Shown in pieces: positions 16,337-24,659 of a DNA stretch of 64,000 bases. The notes beneath the pieces were generated by a model. That model saw only the letters and a program-made list of their open reading frames with translations. It made no database searches and was not told the origin of the DNA. This stretch comes from an uncultured Muribaculaceae bacterium (GTDB lineage: Bacteria > Bacteroidota > Bacteroidia > Bacteroidales > Muribaculaceae). Location: the NCBI GenBank assembly GCA_910579185.1, contig CAJTTG010000007.1:1-64000 (forward strand). Reading direction: 5' to 3'. Position numbers and translations under genes: made by a program. Numbering within the stretch: the stretch's first letter is position 1; each line of letters starts with the position of its first letter.

Positions 16337-18130
16337 ATGACTGAAGAAGTAAAAAACTCGCCCATCGAAGATTTCGATTGGGAAGCCTATGAGAACGGAG
16401 ATGCTCAGGGCGAAAAGACTCGCGAAGAGCTCACAAAGACCTACGACGAGTCTCTCAACACCGTTAAGGACAAAGAAGTAATCGAAGGTACCATCATCGC
16501 CCTCAACAAACGTGAGGCTGTGGTTAACATCGGCTACAAATCAGACGGTATCATCCCCATGAATGAATTCCGCTACAACCCCGACCTCAAGGTTGGCGAC
16601 ACTGTAGAAGTTTTCATCGAAAACCAGGAAGATAAGAAAGGTCAGCTTATCCTCTCACACCGCAAGGCCCGTGCTGCCCGCTCTTGGGACCGCATCAACG
16701 AGGCTTTGGAAAAAGACGAAATCATCAAGGGCTTCATCAAATGCCGTACAAAAGGCGGCATGATTGTCGACGTGTTCGGTATCGAGGCTTTCCTCCCCGG
16801 CTCACAGATCGACGTACGCCCCATCCGCGACTACGATGTTTACGTTGGCAAGACCATGGAATTCAAGGTTGTAAAGATCAACCAGGAATTCAAGAATGTC
16901 GTTGTGTCGCATAAAGCTCTTATCGAGGCTGAACTCGAGCAGCAGAAACGCGAAATCATCGCTAAGCTCGAAAAAGGTCAGGTTCTCGAAGGCACCGTTA
17001 AGAACATCACATCCTATGGCGTGTTCATCGACCTCGGTGGTGTTGATGGTCTTATCCACATCACCGACCTCTCTTGGGGCCGCGTAAGCCATCCGCAGGA
17101 AATCCTCCAGCTCGACCAGAAGCTCAACGTCGTTATCCTCGACTTCGACGACGAAAAGAAACGTATCGCACTCGGTCTCAAGCAGCTCATGCCCCATCCT
17201 TGGGACGCTCTCGATCCCGAACTCAAAGTTGGCGACAAAGTTAACGGCCGCGTAGTCGTTATGGCCGACTATGGTGCGTTTATCGAAATCGCCCCCGGCG
17301 TTGAAGGTCTTATCCACGTTAGCGAAATGTCTTGGAGCCAGCACCTCCGCTCTGCTCAGGACTTCATGAAAGTTGGCGACGAAGTTGAAGCCGTTATCCT
17401 CACCCTCGACCGCGAGGACCGCAAGATGAGCCTCGGCATCAAGCAGCTCAAGAACGATCCTTGGGAAAACATCGAAACCAAATACCCCGTTGGTTCCAAG
17501 CACACAGCTAAAGTGCGCAACTTCACCAACTTCGGTGTATTCGTTGAAATCGAAGAGGGCGTTGACGGACTCATCCACATCTCCGATCTCTCTTGGACCA
17601 AGAAGATCAAACACCCCAGCGAATTCACTCAGATCGGTGCCGACATCGATGTTCAGGTTCTCGAAATCGACAAGGACAACCGTCGTCTCTCTCTCGGCCA
17701 CAAACAGCTCGAAGAGAACCCCTGGGACGTATTTGAAACCATCTTCACCGTTGGTTCCGTTCACGAAGGAACAATCATCGAAATGGTTGAAAAAGGTGCC
17801 GTTATCGCTCTTCCCTACGGCGTTGAAGGCTTCGCTACTCCCAAACACCTCGTTAAAGAAGACGGTTCGCAGGCTAAGGTTGACGAAAAACTCAACTTCA
17901 AGGTGATCGAATTCAACAAGGACAGCAAGCGCATCATCCTCTCACACAGCCGCATCTTCGAAGACGAAGCTAAGGCAGAACGCAACGAACAGCGCAAAGC
18001 TAAACGCGCCGCTTCCGCTGCTAAGCGTGCTGAAGAGACCCCCATGCTCAACCAGCCCATCGAGAAAACCACTCTCGGTGACCTCGAAGCTCTCGCTGCT
18101 CTCAAGGAAAAACTTTCCGAAAACAAGTAA
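16337..18130 (+). CDS. rpsA: 30S ribosomal protein S1
   Basis: S1 binds mRNA on the small ribosomal subunit and helps unfold and position it, which matters in Bacteroidetes where Shine-Dalgarno pairing is not used. The 597-aa protein has six S1 repeats, starting at about residues 47, 130, 215, 300, 387 and 474. Repeats 3-5 show the strongest G-V-F-x-x-(I/L)-x-x-G-V-x-G-L-I-H-(I/V)-S pattern. The C-terminal tail is charged (KAERNEQRKAKRAASAAKR). Codon choice differs from neighbours (heavy use of AAC, GAC, CTC, GTT), as expected of a highly expressed gene. It is followed by a strong terminator and is monocistronic. Confidence 0.97.
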   Translation: MTEEVKNSPIEDFDWEAYENGDAQGEKTREELTKTYDESLNTVKDKEVIEGTIIALNKREAVVNIGYKSDGIIPMNEFRYNPDLKVGDTVEVFIENQEDKKGQLILSHRKARAARSWDRINEALEKDEIIKGFIKCRTKGGMIVDVFGIEAFLPGSQIDVRPIRDYDVYVGKTMEFKVVKINQEFKNVVVSHKALIEAELEQQKREIIAKLEKGQVLEGTVKNITSYGVFIDLGGVDGLIHITDLSWGRVSHPQEILQLDQKLNVVILDFDDEKKRIALGLKQLMPHPWDALDPELKVGDKVNGRVVVMADYGAFIEIAPGVEGLIHVSEMSWSQHLRSAQDFMKVGDEVEAVILTLDREDRKMSLGIKQLKNDPWENIETKYPVGSKHTAKVRNFTNFGVFVEIEEGVDGLIHISDLSWTKKIKHPSEFTQIGADIDVQVLEIDKDNRRLSLGHKQLEENPWDVFETIFTVGSVHEGTIIEMVEKGAVIALPYGVEGFATPKHLVKEDGSQAKVDEKLNFKVIEFNKDSKRIILSHSRIFEDEAKAERNEQRKAKRAASAAKRAEETPMLNQPIEKTTLGDLEALAALKEKLSENK

Positions 18131-18160
18131 TCAGTCCATAAAGACCGATTCCAATACATC

Positions 18161-18193
18161 GGCGGCGTGCCCCAAAGGCACGCCGCCTTTTTT
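18161..18193 (+). terminator. Rho-independent terminator of rpsA
   Basis: A perfect 11-bp stem (GGCGGCGTGCC at 18161-18171, GGCACGCCGCC at 18177-18187) with a 5-nt loop is followed by TTTTTT. Confidence 0.95.
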
Positions 18194-18271
18194 CGTCCCC
18201 CTGGCCTATAGGCTATCAACCTGTTGCAACCGAAAAACTACTGACCATCAACCAATTGATCCGCCATCCCT

Positions 18272-18297
18272 GTAGGGACTGCGGCATGCCGCGTCCG
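18272..18297 (+). repeat. REP-like palindrome, single copy
   Basis: GTAGGGACT precedes the core GCGGCATGCCGC (18281-18292), which is followed by GTCCGG. It is the only plus-oriented copy in the window with the GCGG core; the others have GCGC. Confidence 0.7.
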
Positions 18298-18600
18298 GCT
18301 CCAAACAATTATGTGTCAACACGTTTGCGTGTATTACAGAGATGTTGAAGTTGGGGATGTGCAGTGGAGCTGTCGGGGTGGCGGATCTCCGAGACGCCTG
18401 ACCGGAACCATATCATGCTGCGTCCGGCTCCAAACAATAATGGGTCAACATGTTTGCGCGTATTACAGAGATGTTGAAGTTGGGGATGTGCAGTGGAGGT
18501 GTCGGGGTGGCGGATCTCCGAGACGCCTGACCGGAACCATATCATGTCGCGTTCGGCTTCAAACAATTATGGATAAACATGTTTGCGCGGATGTAGCCGA
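18292..18600. repeat. 129-bp tandem repeat, 2.4 copies
   Basis: Copies start at 18292, 18421 and 18550 with period 129 and about 90-95% identity. The third stops after about 50 bp. Each copy begins with the arm CGTCCGGCTCCAAACAAT and contains a degenerate GGCTC-family palindrome (GGCGGATCTCCGAGACGCC). The period is a multiple of three, which keeps frames open and creates spurious ORFs on both strands. No gene is seen between rpsA and 18627. Confidence 0.85.
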
Positions 18601-18626
18601 TTCCAATAAACTATCACCCCAGGCTA

Positions 18627-19901
18627 TTAATCTTTGAAATTATTATAATGGTATGATTGATCGCTGCTGATAGTCAGGTCGACCAATAAAAATGCAGAAT
18701 ACTTGTCATCGGCTTTGAATACCCTGACGCTGTAATATTTCTTGTTTGTACGGTCGATACCCTCCATCATGTATATGTCGCCTTTCAGTTTCTTTCCGGA
18801 TTTCATTCTGATTCCCTCGGATGAAAGATCGGCCACAATGGTTTTCGCAAACGCTATGGCCTCTTGTTGTGTCCAATGAGGCTGCGCAAGGATCTTGTCT
18901 TTCTCCCACGATCTAATCTTCGGTACTTTGCCCGTTATATTGCGTTCAAAGCTATAGGAGTAATTTTCTACCAGCCCTTTTCCCCATTCGTGGCCGTAAG
19001 ATGCTGCCTCGGCTACAGCACTGAAAAATGGTTCACCGCGATAGGTCATGTTGTAGCCCGTTGCGTTGGTCTCGCCATAGTTGCGGTTGCCGTAGAGGGT
19101 TACTCGGTAGTCCTGGTTGGAGGAGTTAGCCCAGTTGGCTCTTGTTTCGGCATATTCCTTGACCTCGGCATACTTGGAATCCCAGAGGTTATTCCGTTCC
19201 GGCATCACTCCAAGAGGCTTTGTTATCAGATCGTGGATGGTCAGTTCCTTAGCTTCTATATTGATTTTCGGAGTGACTTTCTTTACTTCCGGTGTCGGTT
19301 GCGAGAGTTGTTGCTGTTGTTTGGAGTTGTTGGTGTTCCGTAGCATTTGTTTGTGGAGTATAAAATGCTCTGAATTCGGGAACTCACTTAGTCCAGACTT
19401 AAACAGGTTAGCGAAGTCGGTTGGAGTGGGATATGGCCTCGGAAGAGGAAAGCCATTGATTGTTATGGATCGGATCGGCGATTTAGCCAATACAGTCATT
19501 ATTTGCGCTTCTCTGGATCTGAGATCCTTATATTTCTGGTCAATACTTCCTTGCTTAAGAACCCAGTAAGACATGGGAAAGATGTAGGAATGGCCTTCTG
19601 GAGGTTGGGCAAGGAATGTGATGGTACAATCCTCGCATTCTATCCTGATTTCTTCCATGTGGTTGGCTCCGGAAGGGATTGGATCTTTAGAAATAGCAAT
19701 TATGGCACACTCCACCCCATTTCTGAGAAAGAAGAGATTGAGAACCCATTGAGTGTGCTCGGAGCCTAATGTCTCTTTAAAAGTGACACTTGTGCTTCCA
19801 TTATCAAGTCGTGTTTTATCAATCTCAAGATTTTGGGCGTTGACCGGAATCCACGAGAATATTATACCGGTTAATATAAGCGGCAGAAGGAGAGAGCGCA
19901 T
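18627..19901 (-). CDS. Exported protein of unknown function, co-transcribed with the sialidase
   Basis: I do not recognise this 424-aa protein. A clear signal peptide (MRSLLLPLILTGIIFSWIPVNAQ) points to the periplasm or cell surface; there is no lipobox. Residues 24-150 look like a beta-rich domain with three Cys, two of them in IECEDCTI. A Q/N-rich linker (about 188-200, NNSKQQQQLSQ) leads to the C-terminal half, which has aromatic strands (WEKDKILAQPHWTQQEAIAFAKTIV, KKYYSVRVFKADDKYSAFLLVDL) and no catalytic motif I can name. It starts 14 nt after the sialidase stop on the same strand, so they very likely share an mRNA. Confidence 0.7.
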   Translation of the reverse strand: MRSLLLPLILTGIIFSWIPVNAQNLEIDKTRLDNGSTSVTFKETLGSEHTQWVLNLFFLRNGVECAIIAISKDPIPSGANHMEEIRIECEDCTITFLAQPPEGHSYIFPMSYWVLKQGSIDQKYKDLRSREAQIMTVLAKSPIRSITINGFPLPRPYPTPTDFANLFKSGLSEFPNSEHFILHKQMLRNTNNSKQQQQLSQPTPEVKKVTPKINIEAKELTIHDLITKPLGVMPERNNLWDSKYAEVKEYAETRANWANSSNQDYRVTLYGNRNYGETNATGYNMTYRGEPFFSAVAEAASYGHEWGKGLVENYSYSFERNITGKVPKIRSWEKDKILAQPHWTQQEAIAFAKTIVADLSSEGIRMKSGKKLKGDIYMMEGIDRTNKKYYSVRVFKADDKYSAFLLVDLTISSDQSYHYNNFKD

Positions 19902-19915
19902 GATGCAAGGGTGGA

Positions 19916-21064
19916 TTATTTGATTATGCTTTCGAGCGGAATACGGGTGAACCAGATGCGGTAGCCCTGATGATGGCGGTCATTGACATCGTGCACGCCC
20001 TCTTCTGTCAGAACGCCGATCGAGCCGTCGGCCATCTGCGTCAAGGCAGAGTAGGCTCCGGGACCTGCTGACACGCGATAGCCGTCGCTCCATGTGCGGC
20101 CATTGTCGGCGCTGGCATAGATGGTTATATTGTCGCGCCATGGGCCTGCAGGCAGTGATTGCAGCAGGTAATCGTGGCCGTTGTGACGCACGGATATGAT
20201 GTCACCGTTGCACGCAACGTCATGGAGCGTCGTATAGTCGGGTTGCTCTTCCCATGTGGTGCCGTTGTCTTTGGAAATGGAGAATTTTCGGGCACCCGAA
20301 TAGCGGTTGCGGATGCTCATCAGTACGGTACCGTCGGCGAGCTGCACCATTTTTGACTCGTCGCCGTTGAGTGTGGCAGGATTCTTGGAAGCTTTCCATG
20401 TGCGGCCGCTGTCATCGCTGTAGATAGCGTAGACCGGGAAGTGTTCCACTCCTTTCTGACGGGTCACCAGAGCGAACAGTATACGTCCGTTTTTCAGTTG
20501 CAGCGCACGACCCGATGATGCGAATGCCGCCTCGCATTTGACCGGTTGCTTCCCATTGGGATCATCGGTCAGGATCTGCGGATTGATGTTGATCGGAGCC
20601 TCCCATGTCAGGCCATTGTCAGTTGAGCGCGACACGCTGATCTGCCCCGGCTTGTTGCCCCAGAGGCCTTGTCCGTTCAGGGAGATCACGATAAGATCAC
20701 CGCTACGGCTGTCGCGCACCAGAGCCGGATCGCCGTATCCGCCGAGGCTGTCATGTTCGGCCACGGTGATGTAGGGACCCCATGTGCGGCCGTTGTCGGT
20801 CGAACGGCGGCACACCACGTCGATGTCGCCGGGAAGGTCGTTGAGCGAGTTGATGCGTTTGTCGGCCACCGACACCAGCGTTCCGTCTGGCAGGGTTATT
20901 ATGGCCGGAATGCGGTAGAACTGCGAGTCGAAATCGCCTTTGTTGTAGACGAGCGAGCGGTAGGTATGTCCTACTGGATCATCATAGCCCGTATTCTGGG
21001 CGGTTGTAGCGGTGGCGCAGAACATCAATGTGGTTGCGATAGCCAGTGTGCGGATTTTTTTCAT
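19916..21064 (-). CDS. Exo-alpha-sialidase (GH33-type, BNR repeats)
   Basis: This enzyme releases terminal sialic acid from host glycans, in the periplasm or at the surface. A signal peptide (MKKIRTLAIATTLMFCATATTAQ) is present. The sialidase R-I-P motif is at residues 50-53 (YRIP, Arg51 of the arginine triad). Five Asp-boxes (S-x-D-x-G-x-T-W type) occur at about 88, 147, 216, 264 and 318. Candidate nucleophile pair: Glu236 (GDESKMVQL) and Tyr338 (GAYSAL). Candidate triad Arg: 252 and 310. At 382 aa it is a bare catalytic propeller without the N-terminal carbohydrate-binding domain of larger sialidases. An in-frame ATG 18 nt upstream (21082) is possible, but leaves only a few nucleotides of leader. 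No NanA/NanE or transporter genes are adjacent. Confidence 0.9.
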   Translation of the reverse strand: MKKIRTLAIATTLMFCATATTAQNTGYDDPVGHTYRSLVYNKGDFDSQFYRIPAIITLPDGTLVSVADKRINSLNDLPGDIDVVCRRSTDNGRTWGPYITVAEHDSLGGYGDPALVRDSRSGDLIVISLNGQGLWGNKPGQISVSRSTDNGLTWEAPININPQILTDDPNGKQPVKCEAAFASSGRALQLKNGRILFALVTRQKGVEHFPVYAIYSDDSGRTWKASKNPATLNGDESKMVQLADGTVLMSIRNRYSGARKFSISKDNGTTWEEQPDYTTLHDVACNGDIISVRHNGHDYLLQSLPAGPWRDNITIYASADNGRTWSDGYRVSAGPGAYSALTQMADGSIGVLTEEGVHDVNDRHHQGYRIWFTRIPLESIIK

Positions 21065-21096
21065 GGTTTTGGGGTGTTGCATCGTTATTCTGAATG

Positions 21097-21128
21097 CAAA
21101 TATACTTCATCGTTGGCCGTTTTGCAAA
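21097..21128 (-). promoter_or_regulatory. Promoter of the sialidase operon
   Basis: On the minus strand TTTG (21125-21128), 20 nt and TATATTTG (21097-21104). The start would be at about 21090, a 26-nt leader to the ATG at 21064. Confidence 0.75.
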
Positions 21129-21168
21129 TTTTTTATGGGGATATGAGTCGTTTAAATAATTTTAAAAC

Positions 21169-21185
21169 TTTAGAATCGGTCTAAA
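21169..21185. promoter_or_regulatory. Candidate operator of the TonB receptor gene
   Basis: A perfect inverted repeat TTTAGA-N5-TCTAAA lies where the -33 region of the receptor promoter should be. Its half-site resembles boxes of DtxR/MntR-type or Fur-type metalloregulators, but no regulator gene is adjacent. Assignment is inference. Confidence 0.5.
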
Positions 21186-21209
21186 TTAGGCCGTTAGTGC
21201 AAAGATTGC

Positions 21210-21217
21210 TACCTTTG
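21210..21217 (+). promoter_or_regulatory. -7 box of the TonB receptor gene
   Basis: TACCTTTG ends 9 nt before ATG 21226, so the mRNA would have almost no leader. Confidence 0.65.
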
Positions 21218-21225
21218 CACTGAAT

Positions 21226-23253
21226 ATGAGAATACGGAATATAATCATGGCTGTTTCCGCGGCTTTTGGCGCGGTTTCCGGAACGTCGGCGCAGGAATAT
21301 GCCGACTCTTTGGGGCAGGAGCTTCAAGAGGTTGTCGTCCGTGCGCCGCGTGGTGTCCGCAAGATGGCCGGCGCGGTGAATGGCGACATCATTTCGGCAT
21401 CTGAGCTGAAGCGTGCCGCCTGTTGCAATCTTGGAGAGAGTTTCACAACCAATCCGTCGGTCGACGTGAACTATAGCGACGCGGCCACCGGAGCTCGGCA
21501 GATACGGCTGCTCGGTCTCTCCGGATCCTATGTGCAGATGCTGACTGAGAATGTCCCCAACTTCCGTGCCGCTGCTGCGCCCTATGGCCTTGGCTATGTG
21601 CCCGGCCCATGGATGCAGTCTATTCAGGTGTCGAAAGGGGCGTCGTCGGTCAAGAATGGATATGAGTCTGTGACCGGACAGATCAATATCGAGATGAAGA
21701 AACCGCAGCTCGATCCGTCGTTTTCGGCCAATGTCTACTACGACATGATGAATAAGCTGGAGGTTAATGCCGACGGCAATCTGCACCTCGGCAAGAACTG
21801 GAGTGCCGGACTGCTCACGCATTTCGAGAACGGCTTCTCATCCCACGATGGCAATGACGATGGGTTCATGGACATGCCCCGTGTGCGGCAGGTAGCCCTG
21901 ATGCCCCGTGTGGCCTATCTCGGCACCAACTATGTGTTTCAGGCCGCCGTCAAGTATCTCGATGAACGCCGTCTTGGCGGACAGGACGACCACCATGCCA
22001 TGGCCATGGACGGGATGCCGCTCTACAAGATACGCATTGATACGCGTCGTTGGGAGGCCATGACAAAAAATGCATATATGTTCGACCGCGACAACGACGG
22101 CAACGTGGCTCTGATCCTTTCGGCATCGGCTCACGATCAGGATGCCGCTTATGGCCTGCGTCTTTACGATGTGGAGCAGCGCGAGGTCTACTCTTCGCTG
22201 ATGTTCGAACGTAAGTGGAATGGACTCCATGCGCTCAGTGCTGGTCTGTCGATGAACTATGACTATCTCAATCAGCACTATCGTCTGATCCCCGACGAAC
22301 AGATGCTCCCGTCTTATTCCCTCGACCGGGAGATGGTGGCCGGTGCTTACGGGCAATACACGCTAAATCTCGACGACAAGCTGATCGCCATGGCTGGTCT
22401 GCGCTATGACTGGAGCGACCGTTACGGAAGCATGGTCACGCCACGCATGCACCTGCGCTACAATCCGCTGACCGATCTTTCATTCCACGCCTCGGCCGGA
22501 CGCGGCTACAGATCGCCACACGCTCTGGCGGAGTATTCCTATATGCTTGCGTCATCGCGTCGACTTGTCGTCAGCCAATCTTTGCGCCGAGAGGCCGCAT
22601 GGAACTTTGGTGCCGGGGGCAACTGGACGATATATCCTGCCGGAAAGAAACTTGGCGTGGCTGTGGAATACTACTATACTACGTTCTCCAATCAGCTGAT
22701 GCTCAATCTCGACAGAGATCCGCATGCCGCATACATCTATTCTTCCGACGGACGATCCTACTCCCATGCGTTCCAGACCGAACTTACTTTTGAGCCGATC
22801 AGCGAATTGACCCTGACTGCCGCATGGCGTCTGACTGATGTCAAGGCCGACTATGGCGATGGGCTGATGCTTCAGAAACCGCTCACCTCGCGTAATAAAG
22901 GCCTCTTCACAGTGGGGTGGGCACCGCGGATGGGGCTCTGGCAATTCGATGTGTCTTGTGCCGTCAATGGCGGCGGACGAATGCCGACACCCTATGAACG
23001 CCCCTCGGGCGCAATGTCATGGCGTGACACCTATGGCTCATATGTTGGACTGAATGCGCAGATCACGCGCAATTTCCGCCATTGGTCAATCTACCTTGGT
23101 GGCGAGAATCTGACTAATTTCCGTCAGCCCGACGCTATTGTCGGGGCAGCAGATCCATGGGGCGCGGATTTTGATGCCACCATGGTCTATGGTCCGTTAC
23201 AGGGAGCCATGGTCTACATCGGATTCCGATATAATTTCACGAAATATCTTTAA
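21226..23253 (+). CDS. TonB-dependent outer-membrane receptor, probably for a metal
   Basis: An active outer-membrane importer of 675 aa powered by TonB/ExbBD. The signal peptide ends ...SGTSAQ. A TonB-box-like EVVVRAP (about 36-42) and a plug domain (RQIRLLGLSGSYVQML...VSKGASSVKNGYESVTGQINIEMKKP) follow. The barrel then runs to a C-terminal aromatic end (IGFRYNFTKYL). There is no N-terminal carboxypeptidase-like domain, unlike SusC. A loop at about 253-263 is rich in His and Met (DDHHAMAMDGM), as expected for copper handling. A CC pair lies in the plug (RAACCNLGES). It precedes, by 12 nt, an exported HMA/Cys-rich protein, so copper or another soft metal is the most likely cargo. It is not tied to the B12 riboswitch 7 kb away. 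Confidence 0.82.
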   Translation: MRIRNIIMAVSAAFGAVSGTSAQEYADSLGQELQEVVVRAPRGVRKMAGAVNGDIISASELKRAACCNLGESFTTNPSVDVNYSDAATGARQIRLLGLSGSYVQMLTENVPNFRAAAAPYGLGYVPGPWMQSIQVSKGASSVKNGYESVTGQINIEMKKPQLDPSFSANVYYDMMNKLEVNADGNLHLGKNWSAGLLTHFENGFSSHDGNDDGFMDMPRVRQVALMPRVAYLGTNYVFQAAVKYLDERRLGGQDDHHAMAMDGMPLYKIRIDTRRWEAMTKNAYMFDRDNDGNVALILSASAHDQDAAYGLRLYDVEQREVYSSLMFERKWNGLHALSAGLSMNYDYLNQHYRLIPDEQMLPSYSLDREMVAGAYGQYTLNLDDKLIAMAGLRYDWSDRYGSMVTPRMHLRYNPLTDLSFHASAGRGYRSPHALAEYSYMLASSRRLVVSQSLRREAAWNFGAGGNWTIYPAGKKLGVAVEYYYTTFSNQLMLNLDRDPHAAYIYSSDGRSYSHAFQTELTFEPISELTLTAAWRLTDVKADYGDGLMLQKPLTSRNKGLFTVGWAPRMGLWQFDVSCAVNGGGRMPTPYERPSGAMSWRDTYGSYVGLNAQITRNFRHWSIYLGGENLTNFRQPDAIVGAADPWGADFDATMVYGPLQGAMVYIGFRYNFTKYL

Positions 23254-23265
23254 TAACAAATAGAC

Positions 23266-23865
23266 ATGAAAAAAACAATCAACTTCCTGGCCCTCGTCAT
23301 GCTGATGATCGCTGTGGCCATCCCTGTCGGAGCCAAGAGCCCCAAGGCAACAGAAACCGCTGTGTTCACCGTAGTGCCTCAGATGACATGCCAGAACTGC
23401 GAGAACAAGATCAAATCCAATCTTCGCTTCGAAAATGGAGTCAGCAATATTGCCACGAGTCTTGCCGACCAGACTGTGACTGTGACCTTCGATCCTGCAA
23501 AGACTAATTCCGAACAGCTGATAGCTGCATTCCAGAAGATAGGCTACACGGCTACTTGTGGCAAAGCTGCCGCTGCTCCTGCCGGAAAATGTGGCGACTG
23601 CAAAGGCCATGATGGCGCATGCACAAAGCCCATCGATCAGCAGTGTGCCGATTGCAAGGCTAAGACACAGGCCGCAAATCAGCAGCCTGCTTCATGCCCC
23701 AAAGCAGCCGCAGGCACCTGTTCAAAGGCTTCTCAGGGCAATTGCTCAAAATCTCAGCAGGGCTGCTCAAAAGGAGCAGCCGGCACTTGTCCCAAAGCGG
23801 CCAAGGCATCCTGCGCACAGGATTCAACAGCCAAGACAGCCCATTGTGGCGCATGCAAACACTGA
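23266..23865 (+). CDS. Exported heavy-metal-associated (HMA) protein with Cys-rich tail
   Basis: A secreted metal-binding protein of 199 aa. The signal peptide is MKKTINFLALVMLMIAVAIPVGA. An HMA fold (about 31-100) carries the metal motif MTCQNC (Cys42, Cys45) and the usual N-V-x-x-A-x-x-x-x and F-x-K-I-G-Y-T-A elements. The tail (about 100-199) has 14 Cys arranged as C-x-x-C pairs and spaced TCxKA / NCSK / GCSKG repeats, recalling metallothionein. It probably buffers or delivers copper-like ions for the TonB receptor encoded 12 nt upstream. The metal is inferred, not shown. A terminator hairpin follows. Confidence 0.85.
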   Translation: MKKTINFLALVMLMIAVAIPVGAKSPKATETAVFTVVPQMTCQNCENKIKSNLRFENGVSNIATSLADQTVTVTFDPAKTNSEQLIAAFQKIGYTATCGKAAAAPAGKCGDCKGHDGACTKPIDQQCADCKAKTQAANQQPASCPKAAAGTCSKASQGNCSKSQQGCSKGAAGTCPKAAKASCAQDSTAKTAHCGACKH

Positions 23866-23898
23866 TTCCTCTCGTCCACTTCTAATCCACTGATACAA

Positions 23899-23933
23899 CA
23901 GCGGTGGGTCGCACAATCCGCGATCCACCGCTG
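23899..23933 (+). terminator. Terminator hairpin after the HMA gene
   Basis: A 14-bp stem (23899-23912 with 23920-23933, one G-T pair) and 7-nt loop. The following tract is only moderately T-rich (CTATCTTCT), so termination strength is uncertain. Confidence 0.65.
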
Positions 23934-23972
23934 CTATCTTCTAAATCAGTTCAATAAGTCAAGATAATCATG

Positions 23973-24548
23973 TTATGTTGATTTTTTTGATTTCTCGATT
24001 AACTCCAGTAATTTGTTATAACGCTTTAGTACCTGCCGTTTAGGAAAATCACTATACATTCCCCGGCGACGCTTTGTCAGATGCAATTTGATATATCGCC
24101 TCGCCCGGATATAATCGCCCATTTCCATAAAACAGACACCTTTCATATATCTCGCATCATTAAAAGTTGCAAAAGTCCCTATACCCTCGCCATGAATACC
24201 GTATGCGGTCCTTTTAGCGTTTTTCCTCAGTATTCTATCAAACATATCCAGAGCCTCCGCATGACGCTCACATCCATGCAGAGCCATCCCTCTGGCATAT
24301 AGCACTATCACATCATGCTTTTCTATATCGTAAGCAGCATCGGCATATTTCAGTGCTTCTGAAAAATTCCGCAGTTGATAGTATGCTCCCGAAATCTCAT
24401 AGAAGTAATAATATTCCATTTTATACCTCTGGCAAACCGGCATCAACAAATCAACCAGACCACTCCAGTCATCATCGTTTTTCATCCGGTCTATCTTTGG
24501 TTGCAGGGAATGTGCCAACTCCGGATCTATATAAAAATCGTCATTCAT
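23973..24548 (-). CDS. Tetratricopeptide-like cytoplasmic protein
   Basis: A protein of 191 aa without a signal peptide. Helix pairs at about 45-150 follow TPR spacing (YYYFYEISGAYYQLRNFSEALKYADAAYDIE, VIVLYARGMALHGCERHAEALDMFDRIL, ARYMKGVCFMEMGDYIRARRYIKLHL). The C-terminus is basic and charged. TPRs hold protein partners; which one is unknown. It is the last gene of the A/T-rich run of unknown genes on this strand, 111 nt beyond the next one, and may be an independent unit. Confidence 0.7.
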   Translation of the reverse strand: MNDDFYIDPELAHSLQPKIDRMKNDDDWSGLVDLLMPVCQRYKMEYYYFYEISGAYYQLRNFSEALKYADAAYDIEKHDVIVLYARGMALHGCERHAEALDMFDRILRKNAKRTAYGIHGEGIGTFATFNDARYMKGVCFMEMGDYIRARRYIKLHLTKRRRGMYSDFPKRQVLKRYNKLLELIEKSKKST

Positions 24549-24659
24549 ATTTCTCGTCTCTTTTGGTTAGAGTTCTATTTTGGTTACACGCTGGCTGGAG
24601 GAATTCGTTCCATATCATCCTACTATATGCACTTGTAGAATCCGACAAAGCATCACGCA

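Noticed and set aside
16802..17848. 348-codon open frame opposite rpsA
   Set aside because: It is a shadow of the S1 gene; its repeats mirror the six S1 domains in antisense. Strong codon bias in rpsA keeps this frame open.
18309..18637. ORFs of 85 and 108 codons with internal repeats after rpsA
   Set aside because: The repeats come from the 129-bp DNA tandem repeat, whose length is a multiple of three. Both strands are open equally, and there is no homology or start context.
21226..23253. TonB receptor as the B12 receptor BtuB controlled by the riboswitch
   Set aside because: The riboswitch is 7 kb upstream with a terminated rpsA operon and minus-strand genes between. The receptor has its own promoter and is paired with an HMA protein.
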